From assembly GCF_002860405.1 (NCBI RefSeq), contig NZ_NMWV01000001.1, positions 1 through 64,000 on the forward strand: 64,000 nucleotides of DNA, in the 5' to 3' direction. Shown in pieces: positions 8,010 to 16,615 of this stretch (position 1 is its first letter; each line of letters opens with the position of its first letter). The notes under the pieces were generated by a model, which searched no databases, was not told the DNA's origin, and was given only the letters and a program-made list of their open reading frames with translations. This stretch comes from Bifidobacterium imperatoris. Its GTDB lineage: Bacteria; Actinomycetota; Actinomycetes; Actinomycetales; Bifidobacteriaceae. The position numbers were made by a program, and so were the translations under genes.

Positions 8010-9068
8010 TCACTCGGAGATCTCAGCGAAGTACAGCAGGGTACGGATCATGTTGGAGGTGAAGCCGTACTCGTTGTCGTAGAAGGAGACGGTGCGAGCC
8101 AGGGTCACGCCGTCAACGGTGTTGACGTCGGTCTGGGTCGGGTCGAACACGCCACCGTGGGTGTCGCCGAGGATATCGGAGGAAACGATGCCCTCATCGT
8201 TGTAGCCGTAGAACTCGCAGTTCTCGAAGGCTTCCTTGAAGGCGGCGTTGATCTCGTCAGCGGTGGTCTCGGTGTTCAGAACGGTGGTCAGCTCGGTGAC
8301 GGAGCCGTCCGGAACCTGAACGCGCTGAGCGTGGCCCTGCAGCTTGCCGTTCACGGACGGAACGACCTTGCCGATAGCCTTGGCAGCGCCGGTGGAGTGG
8401 GCGATGGTGTTGATGGCGGCGGCGCGCAGGTTGCGGCCGGTCTTGGTGCCACGCGGGCCATCGAGCAGCATCTGGGTGCCGGTGTAAGCGTGGATGGTGG
8501 TCATGAAGCCAGCCTTGATGCCGAACTTCTCGTCCAGCAGCTTGACCATAGCAGCCATAGAGTTGGTGGTGCAGGAGCCGGCGGAGACGATCACGTCGGA
8601 AGCCTTGAGGATGTCGTGGTTCACGCCGAACACGACGGTCGGGGTGACGTCATCCTTGGCCGGAGCGGAGATCAGGACCTTCTTGGCGCCAGCGTTGATG
8701 TGGGCCTGGGACTTCTCAGCGGAGGTGTAGAAGCCGGTGCACTCGAGCACGTACTCAACACCGTCGTTCTTGACCCACGGAATGTTGTTGGCGTCCTTCT
8801 CGGCGTAGACCTTGTATTCCTTGCCGTCCACCACGATGGAGTCTTCGGTGGCCTTCACGTCAACCGGGGTGCCGTCGTCGTGACGGAAGGTGCCGTGGGT
8901 GGAATCGTACTTCAGCAGGTAAGCCAGGGTGGCCGGGGTGGTCAGATCGTTGATGGCGGCAACTTCGATGTCACCAGCCTGGCCGCCGCGAGCCTGCAGC
9001 TCGAAGATACGACGGAAGGCGAGACGACCAATGCGACCGAAGCCGTTGATACCAATCTTAACTGTCAT
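8010..9068 (-). CDS. gapA: Glyceraldehyde-3-phosphate dehydrogenase
   Basis: A 352-residue type I GAPDH. The Rossmann motif [14 protein letters not shown] is at the N-terminus, the catalytic cysteine in [11 protein letters not shown] near residue 160, and the C-terminus has [16 protein letters not shown]. It oxidises glyceraldehyde-3-phosphate in the lower half of the bifid shunt with NAD. The start [11 protein letters not shown] at 9068 has GGGAGA upstream and matches the family; an in-frame extension to 9119 does not. Codon use is strongly biased, as expected for a highly expressed gene. A candidate promoter (9138-9167) and a perfect LacI-type palindrome (9207-9220) lie upstream. Confidence 0.97.
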   Translation of the reverse strand: MTVKIGINGFGRIGRLAFRRIFELQARGGQAGDIEVAAINDLTTPATLAYLLKYDSTHGTFRHDDGTPVDVKATEDSIVVDGKEYKVYAEKDANNIPWVKNDGVEYVLECTGFYTSAEKSQAHINAGAKKVLISAPAKDDVTPTVVFGVNHDILKASDVIVSAGSCTTNSMAAMVKLLDEKFGIKAGFMTTIHAYTGTQMLLDGPRGTKTGRNLRAAAINTIAHSTGAAKAIGKVVPSVNGKLQGHAQRVQVPDGSVTELTTVLNTETTADEINAAFKEAFENCEFYGYNDEGIVSSDILGDTHGGVFDPTQTDVNTVDGVTLARTVSFYDNEYGFTSNMIRTLLYFAEISE

Positions 9069-9137
9069 GTAATTCTCCCTTGTAGGGTGGCGGTAATGTG
9101 CCTTGACACACCACGCCATTGTTTACCAACAGTTGTT

Positions 9138-9167
9138 ACTGTAATGCCGACTGTGTACACAAAGCAA
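9138..9167 (-). promoter_or_regulatory. Probable gapA promoter
   Basis: TTGCTT and TACAGT on the minus strand are separated by 18 bases, giving a leader of roughly 60 bases before the gapA start. Judged by eye. Confidence 0.45.
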
Positions 9168-9206
9168 CGTTTGACCGTGCGTTTTGGGCAAAAAATCTCA
9201 TTTTTT

Positions 9207-9220
9207 TGTGAGCGCTCACA
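9207..9220. promoter_or_regulatory. LacI-family operator upstream of gapA
   Basis: TGTGAGCGCTCACA is a perfect 14-bp palindrome with the central GCGC typical of LacI-family operators; it equals the core of the symmetric lac operator. Bifidobacterial LacI regulators of central carbon genes (AraQ, MalR1) are reported to use such sites. It lies about 40 bp upstream of the proposed -35, a place better suited to activation than to steric block. Confidence 0.75.
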
Positions 9221-9296
9221 TCATTGTTTGCGCGTGCTTTGCCATACGTTCATCGATGATGTTGCGTGGTGGCGAAAACGCAAACTTGATATGCCG

Positions 9297-10034
9297 CTAA
9301 TGCACCAACAGCGCGGAGACCTCAGTATCCAATTCGCCGATGCTTCCTGAGAATTCATGATTACGGTCAACTGCAGGCAAGGCCACCTCAGCGGGGAACG
9401 TAACGATCAATGTTCCTCGCGCAACGCTAATCGCAGAAGGCACGTTATCACGGAACTCGTTGCTGACTCCCTGCACCACGGTATTGGTCAGGGTGCCATG
9501 CTCCAGCTCATACTTCAGCCCTGGCTCGTTCACGTCAAGCGAAACGTCAGACAGGGAGAACACAGATACCATGCGCCCCTCTTCCGGAACCGAATGGGCC
9601 GCGAACTCGAGCTTGCCATCGCAGATGGCGGTGACCACAGTGCCGTCTCCGAATAGATAGCCGCTTGCGCCATGCTGGGCCAGCAACGCCATCAGCTGAA
9701 TATTCGACAGCGTGTGATCAACGCGACCTCCCAATCCGCCCCAGATGCGGAACTCGCGGCAGCCTGCGGCCCAACCGATTTTCAAAGCCGAGAGCATATC
9801 CGGATCATCTTTGAGTGGAGGCAACACCACCGTTCGCGTACCGGCATCGGCAGATGGCCGTGCACCCTCAAGCGAATCGAAATCACCGACCACCACATTC
9901 GGTGCAATACCTAAAGCGCGAGTATGGTCGAGCCCACCATCCGCCGCCACAATATAGGCATCCGAAGGAATCAGCGACGCGTCAGGACTCCCGTAGTATT
10001 CACCGGCACCGAAAATCACACATACCTTGGTCAT
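9297..10034 (-). CDS. thiN: Thiamine pyrophosphokinase
   Basis: A 245-residue thiamine diphosphokinase. Conserved parts are IVAADGGLDHTRALGI, VVVGDFDSLEG, LPPLKDDPDMLSALK and WGGLGGRVDHTLSNIQLM; these acidic residues bind Mg-ATP. It converts thiamine to thiamine diphosphate, the cofactor of the bifid-shunt phosphoketolase. No Shine-Dalgarno is obvious, and TAGAGT lies just upstream of the ATG, so a leaderless mRNA is possible. The C-terminal half carries the thiamine-binding beta domain. Confidence 0.9.
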   Translation of the reverse strand: MTKVCVIFGAGEYYGSPDASLIPSDAYIVAADGGLDHTRALGIAPNVVVGDFDSLEGARPSADAGTRTVVLPPLKDDPDMLSALKIGWAAGCREFRIWGGLGGRVDHTLSNIQLMALLAQHGASGYLFGDGTVVTAICDGKLEFAAHSVPEEGRMVSVFSLSDVSLDVNEPGLKYELEHGTLTNTVVQGVSNEFRDNVPSAISVARGTLIVTFPAEVALPAVDRNHEFSGSIGELDTEVSALLVH

Positions 10035-10121
10035 GACGCCAACTCTAGCCGGTCAGCTGCTAGGCTGGCGAAACAAGGCGTTTGCGTATGAGCAAATAGC
10101 GGAGACAAGGGGAGCGGAACA

Positions 10122-11783
10122 ATGGCGCATATCACCGAAGCAAGTGAAAGACCCATCCTCAAATCCAAGGTGTTCCTCTACGTCACCGAATTCTTCTCCG
10201 GCATGTCCGTGATGGCCGCCGAGCTTGGTGCCTCGCGATTGCTGGCACCATATTTCTCCAGCTCACAGATTGTATGGACCATCATCATCGGCACCATCAT
10301 GATTGCGCTGGCATTGGGTGCGGTGTTTGGCGGAAAATGGGCCGATAAGGATCCGAATCCGGATAAGCTCTACATGCGCATCATGATCGCAGCCGTATGG
10401 ATTTCACTGATTCCATTGGTTGGCAAGTACCTGATTCTTATCATTTCCGGACTGCTGATTGTTACCGTTTCGACGAATTTCCTGATCATTGCCGCGTTCA
10501 TCTCCTGCGCCATCATCTTTGTGCCGCCACTGTTCCTGCTCGGCACAGTGACCGCAGGTCTCAATAAATTCGCTACGACTTCGCTGGAAGACAATGCATC
10601 CGTAGTGGGCCGACTCTCCGCATGCAACACCATCGGTTCGATTCTGGGAACCTTCCTGCCTACATTCGTCACGATTCCAGCTGTGGGCACATTCGTAAGC
10701 TTCCTGATTTTCTCTGGAGCGCTGCTGATCATTCCACTGGCTTATTTCATCTCCATCAAAGCGCACCGTGTGGCGTGCGCGGTATCGGCAGTGATGTTCG
10801 TGGCCACGAGCTGTGTTTCGCCACTCACCGGTTTCGCATTCTGGGAAACCAATCTTGCCTATGAGGGGGAGTCCATCTACAACTACCTGCAGGTCAAGAA
10901 TCTTTCCGACCGCACGATACTGTCCACCAACGTGCTCTTCGGCGTGCAGTCGGTCACGATGAAGGACCCAGGGCTGACCGGCATGTATTACGACACCGCG
11001 CTTGCCGCTCCGGCGCTTGCGGACAAGGCGGACTCCGCTCTGATTCTCGGTATGGGAACCGGCACGTATGCCAGGCAGCTCAAGCAGTATTACCCGGATA
11101 TGGCCATCACCGGAGTGGAAATCGATCAGAAAATCACCAACTTGGCGGGGCAGTATTTCTCCGAGCCGAGTGACGTGCCGGTGAGCACGTACGATGGCCG
11201 CGCATGGCTTGCAGCTTCCCGTGATTCCTACGATGTGATTATGGTCGACGCGTATCAGGACATCACCATTCCATTCCAGATGAGTTCCACCGAGTTCTTC
11301 TCTATGGTGCGTGAACACCTCAATCCCGGTGGTGTGATGGTGGTGAATATGAATATGGTCTCGGACGGGCGTGGGTCCATCAATGAGGCGCTGAGCGACA
11401 CGATCGCCAGCGTGTTCGGTGCAGGCAATGTGTTGACCGCCGATGTACCGAATACTACGAACCGTGAGCTGTTCGCGAAGAAATCATCGGCTGGGCAATC
11501 GGCGAGCGATATGAAGCAGGTCGCCAAGGCGGATCGTTTGTGCCAGCGAACCTATGCGCGCACATCCAGTAGTGAGCTGCAGTGGTATATGGAAAAGGTT
11601 GCCGGTCGATTCGCCGCCGTACAGCATCCGGATTCCTCCTCGACGATTTTGACGGATGATAAAGCGCCAGTGGAAGTGCTCGGTATGCGCGCCATCGATC
11701 AGATCATCGCGCAGGAAGCCGGCCCATACCGCGAAATATTGCAGAAGGAAGGTATCGGCGGTCTGCTGCGTGCGGTGCAATAA
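10122..11783 (+). CDS. Membrane-fused spermidine synthase-like protein
   Basis: A 553-residue two-part protein. Residues about 20-235 contain several hydrophobic helices (an MFS-like membrane half, beginning SGMSVMAAELGASRLLAPYF). From about residue 285 a class I methyltransferase-type fold follows, with ALILGMGTGTYARQLKQYYP, ITGVEIDQKITNLA and IMVDAYQDITIPFQ, as in spermidine synthase. Such fusions are common in actinobacteria, but their substrate is generally unproven; aminopropyl transfer is only inferred. GGGGAG precedes the ATG. The gene is divergent from thiN. Confidence 0.8.
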   Translation: MAHITEASERPILKSKVFLYVTEFFSGMSVMAAELGASRLLAPYFSSSQIVWTIIIGTIMIALALGAVFGGKWADKDPNPDKLYMRIMIAAVWISLIPLVGKYLILIISGLLIVTVSTNFLIIAAFISCAIIFVPPLFLLGTVTAGLNKFATTSLEDNASVVGRLSACNTIGSILGTFLPTFVTIPAVGTFVSFLIFSGALLIIPLAYFISIKAHRVACAVSAVMFVATSCVSPLTGFAFWETNLAYEGESIYNYLQVKNLSDRTILSTNVLFGVQSVTMKDPGLTGMYYDTALAAPALADKADSALILGMGTGTYARQLKQYYPDMAITGVEIDQKITNLAGQYFSEPSDVPVSTYDGRAWLAASRDSYDVIMVDAYQDITIPFQMSSTEFFSMVREHLNPGGVMVVNMNMVSDGRGSINEALSDTIASVFGAGNVLTADVPNTTNRELFAKKSSAGQSASDMKQVAKADRLCQRTYARTSSSELQWYMEKVAGRFAAVQHPDSSSTILTDDKAPVEVLGMRAIDQIIAQEAGPYREILQKEGIGGLLRAVQ

Positions 11784-11875
11784 TGGAGTAACGACAATGC
11801 GCTTGCCAAGTGCCGGATATGGCTTACGTATGTGATATGACGCTGCGACACACTGATGAACAATGTCCGAGCATA

Positions 11876-11884
11876 TGGTATACT
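11876..11884 (+). promoter_or_regulatory. Extended -10 promoter of the infC operon
   Basis: TGGTATACT is an extended -10 element (TG-N-TATACT). No good -35 is present. It immediately precedes the structured leader. Confidence 0.55.
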
Positions 11885-11890
11885 TTCTCT

Positions 11891-12126
11891 TTGGCTTGAG
11901 AAATCAAGAAAGCGGGGCAACCCCACCTGGAAACCTTTCAAGGTCTCGGGTTCAAGGCAACAGCCTAGAGATTGCTACGAAATAAGGCAATCGGAACATG
12001 TAATGCACACAGGTATTACAGCTGGATGGTCGACGTATGTCGTTTGGCCAATGTTGTCATGAATCCAATGCGTTGATGGGGATTTATGTGGGCCCGCGTA
12101 GGAACATGCAGAGGATTGGAGTCATC
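11891..12126 (+). ncRNA. Structured infC-rpmI-rplT mRNA leader
   Basis: About 235 non-coding bases before infC form several small hairpins: CTTGA-GAAA-TCAAG near 11896 (GNRA loop), GGGG-CAA-CCCC near 11914, TCTC/GAGA enclosing GGC-AACA-GCC near 11943-11970, GATTGC/GCAATC near 11972-11994 and TGTAAT/ATTACA near 11999-12020. In other bacteria this operon is autoregulated by L20 or IF3 through its leader. No direct match to a named leader family could be tested. Confidence 0.5.
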
Positions 12127-12840
12127 ATCAGCGACGAACCACGTATTAACGACGAGATTCGCGTCCCGCAGGTACGCCTGATCGGCCCGAAGGGCGAGCA
12201 GGTGGGCGTCATCGCGACTACTGTTGCGCTGAACCTGGCCAAGGAGGCAAACCTCGATCTCGTCGAGGTGGCACCGAACGCGAAGCCTCCGGTCGCTAAG
12301 CTCATCGACTACGGCAAGTTCAAGTACAACGAGAAGATCAAGGCTCGTGAAGCTCGCCGCAATCAGAGCACCGCGGAAATCAAGGAAATTCGTTTCCGTC
12401 TCAAGATTGACGATCACGACTTCGACGTGAAGAAGGGCCATGTGACCCGCTTCCTGAACGGTGGCGATAAGGTCAAGGTGACCATTATGCTGCGCGGTCG
12501 TGAGATTTCCCGCCCGATTGGCGGTGTTGAGCTGCTGCAGCGCTTGGCTGACGATGTCGAGGAGTTCGGCACCGTGGAATCCAAGCCGAAGCAGGAGGGC
12601 CGCAACATCATCATGACCCTCGCGCCGAAGGGTAAGAAGGTGCACACCCAGTCTGAGCAGCGTCGCCGCGGAGCTGAATCCCGCGCTGAACGTCAGGCTC
12701 GTCAGGCTGCACGTCTTGCCGCCAAGCAGGAGGCTCAGGCACAGGCCGCAGCCGATGCCAAGGCCTCGATTTCTCCCCAGACTTCCGATATGAAGAAGCA
12801 AACCAGCAAGGAGGGCAGCAATGCCGAAGATGAAAACTAA
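12127..12840 (+). CDS. infC: Translation initiation factor IF-3
   Basis: IF3 N-domain ([26 protein letters not shown]), basic linker ([17 protein letters not shown]) and C-domain ([19 protein letters not shown] to about residue 175) are complete. A charged Ala/Arg/Gln-rich tail of about 55 residues extends beyond the usual family length. IF3 binds the 30S subunit and proofreads the start codon. The start is probably the AUC at 12127: GGAG lies 5 bases upstream and it coincides with the family N-terminus. In-frame ATGs at 12106 and 12073 have weaker sites. The 3' end overlaps rpmI by 20 bases. Confidence 0.9.
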   Translation: MSDEPRINDEIRVPQVRLIGPKGEQVGVIATTVALNLAKEANLDLVEVAPNAKPPVAKLIDYGKFKYNEKIKAREARRNQSTAEIKEIRFRLKIDDHDFDVKKGHVTRFLNGGDKVKVTIMLRGREISRPIGGVELLQRLADDVEEFGTVESKPKQEGRNIIMTLAPKGKKVHTQSEQRRRGAESRAERQARQAARLAAKQEAQAQAAADAKASISPQTSDMKKQTSKEGSNAEDEN

Positions 12841-13015
12841 TTCCGCCGCTTCCAAGCGCGCTCGTATCACCGGCTCCGGCAAGGTGATGCAGGTCGGTTC
12901 CGCCATGCGCCACAACCTCGAGCACAAGTCCGCTCGCAAGCGTCGCGCTCTGTCCGCTGACGCTGTGCTGCGCGGTGGCCAGGCCAAGAAGCTGAAGCAG
13001 CTTCTGCAGAAGTGA
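12821..13015 (+). CDS. rpmI: 50S ribosomal protein L35
   Basis: A 64-residue basic protein, [20 protein letters not shown] at the N-terminus and [13 protein letters not shown] in the middle, typical of bL35. AAGGAGG lies 6 bases before the ATG, inside the infC coding end, so translation is linked to infC. Part of the conserved infC-rpmI-rplT operon. Confidence 0.97.
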   Translation: MPKMKTNSAASKRARITGSGKVMQVGSAMRHNLEHKSARKRRALSADAVLRGGQAKKLKQLLQK

Positions 13016-13068
13016 GCTTAGGGCTTACACGGATAATAAAGACTTTTTAGAAAGCTGAGGAATAAATT

Positions 13069-13452
13069 ATGGCACGTGTCAAGCGCGCAGTGAACGCCCA
13101 CAAGAAGCGTCGCGTTGTTCTCGAGAGGGCTTCCGGCTACCGCGGCCAGCGCTCCCGCCTGTACCGCAAGGCTAAGGAACAGCTGCTGCACTCCTTTAAC
13201 TACAACTTCCGCGACCGTAAGGCTCGCAAGGGTGACTTCCGCAAGCTGTGGATCCAGCGTATCAACGCTGCTGTCCGCGCTGAGGGCATCACCTACAACC
13301 GCTTCATCCAGGGCCTGCACCTTGCTGGCATCGAACTGGATCGTCGCGCTCTCGCCGAGCTGGCCGTCTCCGATCCTGAGACCTTCAAGACCATCGTTGA
13401 GGCTGCCAAGGCTGCTCTGCCTGAGGACGTCAACGCTCCGGTCGAGGCCTGA
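13069..13452 (+). CDS. rplT: 50S ribosomal protein L20
   Basis: A 127-residue bL20: [19 protein letters not shown], then [16 protein letters not shown] and the conserved [20 protein letters not shown]. It binds 23S rRNA early in assembly and can repress its own operon in other bacteria. It is last in the operon, with a terminator 33 bp after the stop. Confidence 0.97.
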   Translation: MARVKRAVNAHKKRRVVLERASGYRGQRSRLYRKAKEQLLHSFNYNFRDRKARKGDFRKLWIQRINAAVRAEGITYNRFIQGLHLAGIELDRRALAELAVSDPETFKTIVEAAKAALPEDVNAPVEA

Positions 13453-13484
13453 GACAACGGTCCGTCAGACTGATTTTTTAACAG

Positions 13485-13506
13485 AACCCCGCTATTTGGC
13501 GGGGTT
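13485..13506 (+). terminator. Terminator of infC-rpmI-rplT
   Basis: AACCCCGC arms with a 6-nt loop are followed by TTCTTCG. A T-rich run also precedes the stem. Confidence 0.8.
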
Positions 13507-13590
13507 TCTTCGTATATGGGCTTCTTATCCTCTTCCCCGGTATCTCCAAAAGCTCTATACGAAGACGTTCTCCGATTACGATAAGACACC

Positions 13591-14517
13591 ATGACCAATA
13601 GCTTCGAGAGACTTACTGAGCAATTTCTTGTGCATATCGGCGTGGAACGAGGGCTCGCTAAAGCCACAGTGGAGGCATACGAATCCGATATCAACAGGTA
13701 TGTTGATTGGCTCGAAGCCCGAGGTATTGAAGATGCCAATGCCATTACCTCGCAAGATGTTGAAGATTACGTCGCTTCATTGGATGCGGCAGGGGAGTCT
13801 GCGCGATCCAAGGCCAGACGCTTGGCATCACTCCATGAATTCCATCGTTTTGCATTGAGCCAGCACGTAGTCATGAATGATGTTTCCGCGGCAATTAAGG
13901 CACCCAAGGGTGCGTCCGCATTGCCCGACGTGTTGAACGTGGACGAGGTGACGCAACTTCTGGATGCGGCGGCGGTCGGTGGTTCGAATGATCCGGTAGT
14001 GTTGCGCAATAAAGCGTTACTGGAATTCATGTATGCCACCGGATGCCGTGTTTCTGAAGCAGCTGGAGCGAATCTTGACGATATTGACTTGGATGAGCGT
14101 GTGGCCCGTCTCATGGGCAAAGGTTCCAAACAGCGCTTGGTGCCCATCGGTGGTTACGCGTGCGAAGCATTGACCGCGTATCTCAGCATGGCGAGAGGAG
14201 AGCTTGAACGTCGATCTTCGGCAGCGGTGCCGGAACGTCGGGCGCTGTTTCTGAACAAGCGTGGCCGCCGCATCTCCCGACAGTCGATTTGGGAAGTGGT
14301 CAAAGATGCGGGGGAGCGGGCCGGCATCACGCGGCCTTTGCACCCGCACACGTTGCGCCATTCGTTTGCAACGCATCTGATTCAAGGCGGTGCGGACGTG
14401 CGTACCGTACAAGAGTTGTTGGGTCATGCCAGCGTTACCACCACGCAGATTTACACACACGTAAGCCCTGAGCATCTGATTGAGGCCTACCTGTCTTCTC
14501 ATCCGCGAGCCAGATGA
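13591..14517 (+). CDS. xerD: Tyrosine recombinase XerD
   Basis: A 308-residue site-specific recombinase. The N-terminal SAM-like DNA-binding domain covers about residues 1-95. The catalytic domain shows ATGCRVSEA (first Arg), HPHTLRHSFATHL (His and second Arg), LLGHASVTTTQIYTHV (His and the nucleophilic Tyr). XerC/XerD resolve chromosome dimers at dif under FtsK control; a XerC candidate (32286-33236) and FtsK (61367 on) are also in this window. Position upstream of parA-scpA-scpB is the usual actinobacterial one and supports the XerD rather than XerC label. Confidence 0.9.
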   Translation: MTNSFERLTEQFLVHIGVERGLAKATVEAYESDINRYVDWLEARGIEDANAITSQDVEDYVASLDAAGESARSKARRLASLHEFHRFALSQHVVMNDVSAAIKAPKGASALPDVLNVDEVTQLLDAAAVGGSNDPVVLRNKALLEFMYATGCRVSEAAGANLDDIDLDERVARLMGKGSKQRLVPIGGYACEALTAYLSMARGELERRSSAAVPERRALFLNKRGRRISRQSIWEVVKDAGERAGITRPLHPHTLRHSFATHLIQGGADVRTVQELLGHASVTTTQIYTHVSPEHLIEAYLSSHPRAR

Positions 14518-14537
14518 GCATAAATCCACGGTTTTCG

Positions 14538-14581
14538 TTTGTATGTTCGCGCAAATAACCAGTGGTGCGCGAACATACAAA
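14538..14581. repeat. Inverted repeat 1 between xerD and parA
   Basis: Perfect 15-bp arms (TTTGTATGTTCGCGC and its complement) flank a 14-nt spacer. The same sequence is used again at 14601-14645, so four copies of one 14-mer lie within 108 bp. It may terminate xerD transcription or be a paired protein-binding site. Confidence 0.85.
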
Positions 14582-14600
14582 GGTTTTCGCACCCAAAATC

Positions 14601-14645
14601 GTTTGTATGTTCGCGCGGCCTTCGTAATCACGCGAACATACAAAC
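14601..14645. repeat. Inverted repeat 2 between xerD and parA
   Basis: Perfect 15-bp arms (GTTTGTATGTTCGCG and its complement) flank a 15-nt spacer of unrelated sequence. Arms are conserved between the two repeats while spacers differ. No T-run follows. Confidence 0.85.
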
Positions 14646-14730
14646 AATGAGCTGGGCCTCGAGTGGTTTTCCGGCATAAATTGGACGGGTATCCCTCAAA
14701 GAGTAGGCTATAAGGCAGTTGGTGATACCG

Positions 14731-15711
14731 ATGAAGGGGTGCGGAACGACGATGGAAGACTGGCGTGATGACCGGACAACGGTCGACGGTTTCAGGCAAG
14801 GAACTTTGCCTATGGCCGGAACGTATGTCGTTACCCCCCGAACAGACGAGGATGTTGATAAGGTAAACAGTATGCCTACCGATCTGCTTGGACGTGAATA
14901 TGAAACCTTCCCCGCTCCCGAACCGTTGCAGCAGCATGGCCCGGCCAGGGTCATCGCCATGTGCAACCAGAAGGGCGGCGTAGGTAAGACCACTAGTTCC
15001 ATCAATATCGCCGGTGCTCTTGCCCAGTATGGCCGCCGTGTGCTGATTGTCGATTTTGATCCTCAGGGTGCGGCAACGGTGGGTCTCGGCATCAATGCGA
15101 ATGCGGTGGACAACACGATTTATACAGCCCTGTTTGATATTTCCGTAGATCCGCATGATGTGGTGCAGCATACGGCGTTCGAAAACATCGACATCATTCC
15201 CGCGAACATTGATTTGTCCGCTGCCGAAGTACAGCTGGTTACCGAGGTGGGCCGTGAACAGATCCTGAACGGCGTGCTGCGCAAACTGAAGAACGAATAC
15301 GATCTCATTATCGTGGATTGCCAGCCTTCGCTGGGCCTGCTCACCGTCAATGCGTTGACGGCTGCGGATGGCGTCATCATTCCGGTGGCTGCCGAGTTCT
15401 TCGCTCTGCGAGGCGTGGCATTACTGATGCAATCCATCGAAAAGGTGCAGTCGCGTATCAATCCGGCTTTGGAGGTGGACGGCGTACTGGTCACCATGTA
15501 CACCAACACCTTGCATTGTGAGGAAGTCTGCCAGCGCATTTACGAAGCGTTTAAGGATAAGGTGTTCCACACCTGTATTTCTCGTTCGATTAAGCTGCCG
15601 GATTCCACTGTTGCCGCGGCTCCGATTGTGATTTATGCGCCGGGACACAAGACCGCCAAGGAATACCGCGAAGTCGCGCGTGAAATGATATCGCGCGGCG
15701 TGGTGGCGTAA
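14731..15711 (+). CDS. parA: ParA family ATPase, orphan, upstream of scpAB
   Basis: A ParA/Soj Walker ATPase: deviant Walker A KGGVGKTTSS, DFDPQGAATVGLG, Walker B LIIVDCQPSLGLLTVNAL. A non-conserved N-terminal stretch of about 70 residues precedes the domain, and the start is uncertain (ATG 14731, 14752 or 14812). No parB neighbour exists; instead scpA and scpB follow at once, the standard actinobacterial arrangement for this ParA paralogue. A role in chromosome organisation or positioning with condensin is likely but indirect. It lies after the double inverted repeat at 14538-14645. Confidence 0.88.
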   Translation: MKGCGTTMEDWRDDRTTVDGFRQGTLPMAGTYVVTPRTDEDVDKVNSMPTDLLGREYETFPAPEPLQQHGPARVIAMCNQKGGVGKTTSSINIAGALAQYGRRVLIVDFDPQGAATVGLGINANAVDNTIYTALFDISVDPHDVVQHTAFENIDIIPANIDLSAAEVQLVTEVGREQILNGVLRKLKNEYDLIIVDCQPSLGLLTVNALTAADGVIIPVAAEFFALRGVALLMQSIEKVQSRINPALEVDGVLVTMYTNTLHCEEVCQRIYEAFKDKVFHTCISRSIKLPDSTVAAAPIVIYAPGHKTAKEYREVAREMISRGVVA

Positions 15712-15742
15712 CGCAAGCGCCACATACTCTACTCGGTCGGTT

Positions 15743-16615
15743 ATGAGCGACGCCGATTTCCAAGTTGCGCATGATAGAGCGCAGGAAGTAGTCAGCAAGG
15801 AGAGTGATGCCTCCGGATTCCAAGTGAGTCTGGAGGTATATTCCGGTCCGTTTGACGTGCTGTTGGGTTTGATCGCCAATAACAAACTTGAACTTACCGA
15901 GGTATCGCTTTCCTCGATTACCGAAGAATTTCTAGCGTATGTGCGCAAGCTCGATTTCACTAAGAACATGGATGAGGCTAGTGCGTTTCTTGATATCGCC
16001 TCCATATTGGTGGAGGCGAAAAGCGCGGCGATTCTGCCCGGCGATGAGGAGGAACGAGCGGACGAGCAGAGTCTCGAAGCATTGCGTGAGCGAGACCTTC
16101 TCTTCGCGCGTTTGATTCAATACCGTGCGTATAAGCAAGCGGCATCTGATTTTCGCGCGCGGATGGCTGCCAATTCCGGGCGTTTCCCGCACCCGGCGTA
16201 TATGGATGATGCGATAGCGGCAATGCTGCCGGAACTGGTATGGACAATAACGCCCACGGATTTGGCCCGGCTGGCCGCGCAGGTGATTACCAATGCGCCG
16301 GCGTCTGAAGTCGCCGTACATCAACTTCATGTGCCATTGGTGGATTTACGTGCCCAATCCGCACTGGTGAGAAGCCGGCTGATGCATGCGCTACAGCATA
16401 ATACTCAACAATCCGTGACATTCGCCGAACTGACTGAGGATTGCGCTTCCCGCCTGGAAGTAGTCGCGCGATTTATGGCAATACTGGTGTTCTTCAAACA
16501 AGGAGCCGTGCAATACCGGCAGAGTGGCCCATTTGAAGAGCTTGAATTACGTTGGGTTGCCGGTGTGGATGATGCCATGAGCGACGTGAATATATCTGAA
16601 GGAGATTTTGCCTGA
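15743..16615 (+). CDS. scpA: Segregation and condensation protein ScpA
   Basis: A 290-residue kleisin. FQVSLEVYSGPFDVLLGLIANNKLELTEVSLSSITEEF is the N-terminal SMC-neck binding region and FLDIASILVEAKSAAILP the following conserved helix; the C-terminal winged helix is around FAELTEDCASRLEVVARFMAILVFFKQGAV. ScpA bridges the SMC dimer heads. The stop overlaps the scpB start (ATGA), so the two are translated together. Confidence 0.93.
   Translation: MSDADFQVAHDRAQEVVSKESDASGFQVSLEVYSGPFDVLLGLIANNKLELTEVSLSSITEEFLAYVRKLDFTKNMDEASAFLDIASILVEAKSAAILPGDEEERADEQSLEALRERDLLFARLIQYRAYKQAASDFRARMAANSGRFPHPAYMDDAIAAMLPELVWTITPTDLARLAAQVITNAPASEVAVHQLHVPLVDLRAQSALVRSRLMHALQHNTQQSVTFAELTEDCASRLEVVARFMAILVFFKQGAVQYRQSGPFEELELRWVAGVDDAMSDVNISEGDFA

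Noticed and set aside
11940..12010. tRNA-like sequence in the infC leader (GGGTTCAAGGC)
   Set aside because: No acceptor stem or full cloverleaf can be formed.
14538..14645. parS or LexA site
   Set aside because: Sequence does not match the parS consensus, and the CGAAC...GTTCG spacing of a LexA box is not present within one repeat unit.
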